NCBI GenBank assembly: GCA_903866425.1
Contig: CAIPNN010000054.1
Span: forward strand, 1 to 9,818
Direction of reading: 5' to 3'
Length of the DNA stretch: 9,818 nucleotides
Origin: an uncultured Actinomycetes bacterium
Lineage (GTDB): Bacteria > Actinomycetota > Thermoleophilia > Miltoncostaeales > Miltoncostaeaceae
Below the pieces are notes generated by a model. The model was not told the DNA's origin. It made no database searches and saw only the letters and a list, made by a program, of their open reading frames with translations. Made by a program: the position numbers and the translations under genes. Of the stretch, positions 6,309-9,818 are shown piece by piece (positions within the stretch are counted from its first letter, which is position 1; every line of letters begins with the position of its first letter).

Positions 6309-7192
6309 TGCCGCGTCAGTTCGCGTACTACCCCGGTTGCGTGGCTGAGTTCAGCTCGAAGGAACTCAACGCCACCACCAAGGCTCTGGCACCGCTCCTC
6401 GACATCGAGTTGCTGCCCATGCCCGCCGCCACCTGCTGTGGCGCCGGCGACGTGGCCGAGGCCAAGCCCAACCTGTACCTCACGCTCAACGTGCGGATCC
6501 TCTCCGAGGCCGAGTCGATGGGCGTCGACATCCTCACCATCTGCAACGTGTGCACGCTCAACCTGCGTCGCGCCAACAAGATGGTGAAGGAAGACCCTCG
6601 CGTGCTCGAGGCCGTCAACGAGGAGCTCATCAAGGCCGGTGCCCGTCCGTACCAGGGCACCATCGAGGTGACGCACCTTCTGTGGTTCCTCGCCACCGAG
6701 GAGGGCCTGTCCCTGCTCGAGGCGCGTGGCCCCAAGGGTCTCAACGGTCTCAAGGTGGCGCCGTACTACGGCTGCCAGCTGCTGCGTCCGTCGTCGGTCA
6801 TGGGCTTTGAAGACCCCGACCGTCCGCAGTCGCTCGAGCGCCTCATCACCGCCCTCGGCGGCGAGGTGGCCGACTACGACGGCAAGACCCGCTGCTGCGG
6901 CTTCCCCATCATCCTCGCCCGCGAGGAGGTGGCACTGAAGGAGTCGCACGTCGCACTCGCAGGTGCCCGTGATGCCGGTGCGCAGGTGATGGTCACGCCA
7001 TGCCCGCTGTGCCACCTGGCCATGGACGCCTACCAGCGCAAGACCGAGCAGCTGATGGGTGAGGAGTACGCCATGCCGGTGCTGCACCTTCCGCAGCTCA
7101 TCGGTCTGGCCCTTGGCCTTCCCACGAAGACCATGGAGTTCAAGCGCCACCTGGTGCCGGTGGACGAGGTGCTTTCCACCGTCGGCGCGTAG
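6308..7192 (+). CDS. sdhE: CCG-domain (HdrB-like) subunit of type E succinate:quinone oxidoreductase
   Basis: 294 residues with two cysteine-rich CCG repeats and no hydrophobic membrane helices. Repeat 1: Cys11 (YYPGC), Cys43-Cys44-Gly, Cys79-x-x-Cys82. Repeat 2: Cys156 (YYGC), Cys196-Cys197-Gly, Cys232-x-x-Cys235. Such domains occur in heterodisulfide reductase HdrB, in glycolate oxidase and lactate-utilisation proteins, and as the third subunit (SdhE) of type E complexes. The place directly after sdhA and sdhB, with a 1-base TAGTG overlap and AAGGAG at 6294-6299, argues for SdhE. It likely binds an iron-sulfur centre and zinc and links the soluble part to quinone at the membrane surface. 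This SdhE is unrelated to the small FAD-assembly protein of the same name. No sdhF-like gene follows. Alternative: a heterodisulfide-type electron acceptor. Confidence 0.9.
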   Translation: MPRQFAYYPGCVAEFSSKELNATTKALAPLLDIELLPMPAATCCGAGDVAEAKPNLYLTLNVRILSEAESMGVDILTICNVCTLNLRRANKMVKEDPRVLEAVNEELIKAGARPYQGTIEVTHLLWFLATEEGLSLLEARGPKGLNGLKVAPYYGCQLLRPSSVMGFEDPDRPQSLERLITALGGEVADYDGKTRCCGFPIILAREEVALKESHVALAGARDAGAQVMVTPCPLCHLAMDAYQRKTEQLMGEEYAMPVLHLPQLIGLALGLPTKTMEFKRHLVPVDEVLSTVGA

Positions 7193-7216
7193 CGCCCGCA
7201 CCAACCGCGAAGTGCC

Positions 7217-7253
7217 GAAACGGCCCGGGCCCCGCCCGGGCCGTTTCCGTTTT
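7217..7253 (+). terminator. Intrinsic terminator of the sdh operon
   Basis: A perfect 14-bp stem (GAAACGGCCCGGGC at 7217-7230, complement at 7234-7247) with a CCC loop is followed by CG and TTTT at 7250-7253. It lies 24 bases after the sdhE stop and before the next promoter. This is the clearest rho-independent terminator in the window. Confidence 0.9.
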
Positions 7254-7262
7254 GTGAGCCGC

Positions 7263-7268
7263 TACGGT
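7263..7268 (+). promoter_or_regulatory. -10 box TACGGT for a leaderless GNAT-like mRNA
   Basis: TACGGT (in GCTACGGTT) lies 6 bases before the GTG at 7275 and 9 bases after the T-tract of the terminator. It has the same layout as the boxes at 1085 and 2250. No Shine-Dalgarno sequence precedes the gene, and no -35 is recognisable. Confidence 0.5.
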
Positions 7269-7274
7269 TCCCCC

Positions 7275-7883
7275 GTGCGCCCCGTTCCGCTCACCCGCGC
7301 CTCAGTGCGCGACCTGCCCGCCTGCTGCACCGACTGCGTGTTCTGGCAGACGCTGCGCGGCGACGCCGACTGGAAGCGCCGCGCCGCGTGGGCCGACCGC
7401 ACCGAGCGCGACTTCGGCCCCTGGGGTCGGGTCCTCGCCGAGGGCAACGAGATCCGTGGGGTCATGCAGTACGGCCCATCAGGCGCCTTTCCCCGGGCCA
7501 AGGTGCTGCCGGCGGGCCCTCCCGGACGTGACGCGGCGCTGGTCACCTGCGCGTACGTCTCCGGTGATGACGCTGCTGAGTCGATCGAGCGCCTACTGCT
7601 TGAGGCCCTGGCCGACATCAAGGGCCGCGGCATGACGGCCATCGAACTGTTCGCCATGCGGTACCCCGACGAGGTTGACCCCTCCGAGCGCGCGTACCTC
7701 AACCACACCCTGTTCGACATGGAGATGCTCGACCGCCTCGGGTTCCGCCCGGTGCGGCGCAAGGGGCAGGTGAGCCTGATGCGCCTTGAGCTGGGTGGGC
7801 TCGTGCCCGGCTTCGCCGAGCGCGCCAAGGCCGTCATCGGCGATCTGCGCCCCCTCCCCGGCCGAACCCCACTGCCCGCATGA
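7275..7883 (+). CDS. GNAT-fold-like protein with N-terminal Cys cluster
   Basis: 202 residues. The layout recalls a family of actinobacterial GNAT proteins that begin with PLT..., then DLP...C-x-x-C-x-FW. Here it is DLPACCTDCVFW, with Cys17, Cys18 and Cys21. Then come GRVLAEGNEIRGVMQYGP, LVTCAYVS (about 89-96) and RGMTAIELFAMRY. The usual acetyl-CoA pyrophosphate loop (Q/R-x-x-G-x-G/A) should follow AYV, but residues 97-103 read GDDAAES, so CoA binding there is doubtful. The reading frame is open further left, but those starts lie inside sdhE or before the terminator. GTG 7275 follows a -10 box and matches the family N-terminus. The last codons overlap the next gene (ATGA), so both are probably made together. 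The substrate is unknown. Confidence 0.7.
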   Translation: MRPVPLTRASVRDLPACCTDCVFWQTLRGDADWKRRAAWADRTERDFGPWGRVLAEGNEIRGVMQYGPSGAFPRAKVLPAGPPGRDAALVTCAYVSGDDAAESIERLLLEALADIKGRGMTAIELFAMRYPDEVDPSERAYLNHTLFDMEMLDRLGFRPVRRKGQVSLMRLELGGLVPGFAERAKAVIGDLRPLPGRTPLPA

Positions 7884-8896
7884 TCCGCCGGCTCGCGGCC
7901 ATCGTCGCGGCCCTGTTCATGCTTGCCGGTGGTGGCGTCGCCCTGGGCGATACCGCGGTGGAGCAGTTGCGTCAGGGGCCGGTGTACGTGAGCCCCGCCG
8001 TCACCGGCAGCGGCACCGCCGATGCCGTGGCACGCCTCACGGCCGTGGCCGACGAGTTGCGCGCCGCGGGGCGCCCCGTGCGCATCGTGGTGGTGAAGGG
8101 TCCGTCAGGGGCGGCGTCGATGCGCGACTACGCGGGCAACATCCGCCGGGCGCTCGGGTTTGACGGCGCTGTCGTCGCCGTTGCCCCGGGACGCGCAGTG
8201 GGCGCCGTCGGGCCCCGCTCGCAGGCGGCCATCACCACCAGCCTGCGAAACGCCAAGGTGGGCACCATCGCCGACCCGGTTGAGCGCGCTGCGGCGGCGG
8301 CCCGCGCGGCGGCGGGTCCCCCGCTCGCTCCATCCAACAGCGACCTGGTGCGATCGGTGCTGGCCCTCATCGGCATCGCCCTGGTCGGCGGCATCTGGGC
8401 CGCAGCCTTCGGGATCAGACGGGCCAACCGCCGCGACCGCGAGGCGCTGGACGACCGCAGTGCGTCCACCCGCGTGCGGCTCGATGCCGTTGGTGCCCGC
8501 CTCGACGTGCTTGCCGGCCTGCCCGATCACCACGCACGGGCCGATGACCGCCTGGATGCCGCCACACGGGTGGCGCGTCGTGCGCAGGCCGAACTCGATC
8601 AGGCAACCTCACCCGATGACATCCCCCCGGCCGAGGTGCTGGTAGACGAGGCCTTCGTGCTGCTGCGCGAGGCAGAACACGAGGCCGGCGTGCCGTCGCC
8701 CGATGACCCATTTGAGGGCCTGTGCCGGGTCGACCCGGCCCATGGACCCGCATCGGGCACGGGGCGGTTGCAGGATGACGGCGCGTCGCTCGACCTCTGC
8801 GCACCCTGCATGAAGCGCGTGCGCGATGGGCACGCTCCCACACGCCGCATGGTGCCGTCACACGGCGGGGACGTGCCCTACGACACCGCGGAGTAG
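7880..8896 (+). CDS. Signal-peptide/TM protein with TPM-like domain and C-terminal Cys cluster
   Basis: 338 residues, not matched to a named protein. N-terminus: RR followed by a hydrophobic stretch, probable cleavage near ALG|D at residue 23. Residues about 30-150 look like a TPM-type outward-facing domain (GPVYVSPAV, LRAAGRPVRIVVVKG, GFDGAVVAVAPGRAVGAVG). One membrane helix lies at about 159-179, followed by RRANRRDRE, so the C-terminal half should be cytoplasmic. Residues about 187-275 are charged and Ala/Leu-rich, probably helical. The tail has Cys282, His288 (DPAHGP) and Cys307-x-x-Cys310 (LCAPCMKR), a possible zinc site. Its ATG overlaps the stop of the GNAT-like gene by 4 bases, which suggests a shared role. 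The TPM assignment is by general pattern and is moderate at best. Confidence 0.7.
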   Translation: MIRRLAAIVAALFMLAGGGVALGDTAVEQLRQGPVYVSPAVTGSGTADAVARLTAVADELRAAGRPVRIVVVKGPSGAASMRDYAGNIRRALGFDGAVVAVAPGRAVGAVGPRSQAAITTSLRNAKVGTIADPVERAAAAARAAAGPPLAPSNSDLVRSVLALIGIALVGGIWAAAFGIRRANRRDREALDDRSASTRVRLDAVGARLDVLAGLPDHHARADDRLDAATRVARRAQAELDQATSPDDIPPAEVLVDEAFVLLREAEHEAGVPSPDDPFEGLCRVDPAHGPASGTGRLQDDGASLDLCAPCMKRVRDGHAPTRRMVPSHGGDVPYDTAE

Positions 8897-8899
8897 GAC

Positions 8900-9818
8900 C
8901 TAGAGCCAGCCGTTCATCACGACGCTCTCGGCGATCTGCACGGCGTTGGTGGCCGCACCCTTGCGCAGGTTGTCCGACACGATCCAGAGCGCCAGGCCGT
9001 TGGGGTGCGAGGCATCGTTGCGGATGCGCCCGATGAACACCTCGTCGCGGCCCGCGGCGTCACGCGGCATGGGATACGCGTTGGCACCGGGCTCGTCCAC
9101 CACGATGGCGCCGGGCGCCAGCATGAGAATCTCCCGCGCCTTGGCGGCGTCGAGATGCTCGGTGGTCTCGATGTGCACGGCCTGTGAGTGCGCGTACATC
9201 ACGGGCACGCGCACGCAGGTGGCCGACACCGCGAGTTCGGGCAGGTGCAGCATCTTGCGGGTCTCGTTGCCCACCTTCACCTCTTCGCCCGTGTAGCCCG
9301 ACTCCTCGAACACGTCGATGTGGGGCAGCACGTTGAAGGCGATGGGGTGCGGGTACACCTCGGGCTCGGGCTCATTGCCCGCCAGGTTGCCGGCGGTCTG
9401 GGTGCGCAACTCCTCGATGGCCGCCTGGCCCGTGCCGCTCACGGCCTGGTACGACGAAACGATGATGCGCTCGATGCCCACGGCATCGGCGATGGGCTTG
9501 AGTGCAACCACCAGCGGCGCGGCAACGCAGTTGGGGTTGGCGATGATGCCCTGGTTGCCCTCGATGTCGGCCTCGTTGACCTCGGGCACCACCAGCGGCA
9601 CGTGCGGATCCATGCGGAACGCCGACGAGTTGTCGATGACCACCGCACCGGCCTCCACGGCCGCGGGTGCGAAGTCGCGGGCGCGCTGGCCGCCAGCCGA
9701 GAACAGGGCGATCTGAATGCCCTCGAACGAGTTCTCGGTGAGCTCCTGCACCTCGAAGGGCTTGCCCAGGTAATCGATGACCTTGCCTGCGCTGCGTGCC
9801 GAGGCAAGCGGGCGCAGC
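8900..9818 (-). CDS. asd: Aspartate-semialdehyde dehydrogenase, N-terminus cut by window edge
   Basis: It makes aspartate semialdehyde from aspartyl phosphate with NADPH, the branch point to lysine/diaminopimelate, threonine and methionine. 305 residues are visible, counted from the codon at 9817 (LRPLASARSAGK). The frame is open to the edge, so about 30 residues with the NADP-binding GATGAVG-type loop are missing; the GTG at 9751 is internal. Catalytic Cys is visible residue 97 in ANPNC (codon 9529-9527). SSYQAVSGTG follows, then CVRVPV with the substrate Arg and YAHSQA with the catalytic His (visible residue 210), and near the end DNLRKGAATNAVQIAE. After the active Cys the usual pair of Ser/Thr residues is replaced by Val-Ala. 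The gene converges on its neighbour, with 3 bases between stops. Confidence 0.95.
   Translation of the reverse strand, partial: LRPLASARSAGKVIDYLGKPFEVQELTENSFEGIQIALFSAGGQRARDFAPAAVEAGAVVIDNSSAFRMDPHVPLVVPEVNEADIEGNQGIIANPNCVAAPLVVALKPIADAVGIERIIVSSYQAVSGTGQAAIEELRTQTAGNLAGNEPEPEVYPHPIAFNVLPHIDVFEESGYTGEEVKVGNETRKMLHLPELAVSATCVRVPVMYAHSQAVHIETTEHLDAAKAREILMLAPGAIVVDEPGANAYPMPRDAAGRDEVFIGRIRNDASHPNGLALWIVSDNLRKGAATNAVQIAESVVMNGWL

Noticed and set aside
6308..7192. Heterodisulfide reductase HdrB or a glycolate oxidase/lactate-utilisation subunit
   Set aside because: The overlap with sdhA-sdhB and the extra Cys in SdhB fit a type E complex II better; no hdrA/hdrC, glcD or lutB/lutC neighbour is present.
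7059..7274. Longer N-terminus for the GNAT-like protein from the open frame inside sdhE
   Set aside because: It would run through the sdh terminator, and the extra residues are Arg/Ser-rich shadow sequence.
9749..9751. GTG as the start of asd
   Set aside because: The frame continues upstream with conserved Asd sequence (LRPLASARSAGK) to the window edge, so the GTG is internal.

Overview
This is a GC-rich, gene-dense chromosomal window. Most starts are GTG, genes overlap by 1 to 4 bases, and several promoters appear to be leaderless. These traits suggest a member of the phylum Actinobacteria (Actinomycetota). A deep, non-model class such as Thermoleophilia is possible, but the sequence alone does not settle it. 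I see no rRNA, tRNA, CRISPR array, insertion sequence or phage gene.

Layout. Bases 1-1032 hold the end of sucC and all of sucD (succinyl-CoA ligase), closed by a long perfect hairpin. A fold-type I PLP aminotransferase follows (1098-2180). Next is a secreted cell-wall protein that joins a SpoIID-like domain to an NlpC/P60 cysteine peptidase domain (2263-3525). After a 141-base regulatory gap comes a tightly overlapped operon, sdhA-sdhB-sdhE (3667-7192), ended by a clear intrinsic terminator. A two-gene unit follows: a GNAT-like protein with an N-terminal cysteine cluster (7275-7883), overlapped by 4 bases by a signal-peptide/single-TM protein with a TPM-like domain and a C-terminal Cys cluster (7880-8896). 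The right edge is asd (aspartate-semialdehyde dehydrogenase) on the minus strand, cut at its N-terminus by the window end. It converges on the previous gene with only 3 bases between stop codons.

How the genes work together. Succinyl-CoA ligase makes succinate, which the downstream complex oxidises to fumarate, so two consecutive TCA steps sit within about 7 kb. The complex is the most interesting part. It has no haem-b membrane anchor genes (sdhC/sdhD). Its third subunit is a CCG-domain protein related to HdrB, and SdhB carries an extra cysteine in its third cluster motif. Both traits mark the 'type E' succinate:quinone oxidoreductase known mainly from archaea, Campylobacter-like bacteria and cyanobacteria.

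Three gene starts (1098, 2263, 7275) share one architecture: a GC-rich hairpin, then a TANNNT -10 box, then a GTG start 6-7 bases later. This implies leaderless mRNAs initiated right behind the previous gene's terminator-like hairpin. The sdh operon instead has a normal leader with a GGAGG ribosome binding site.
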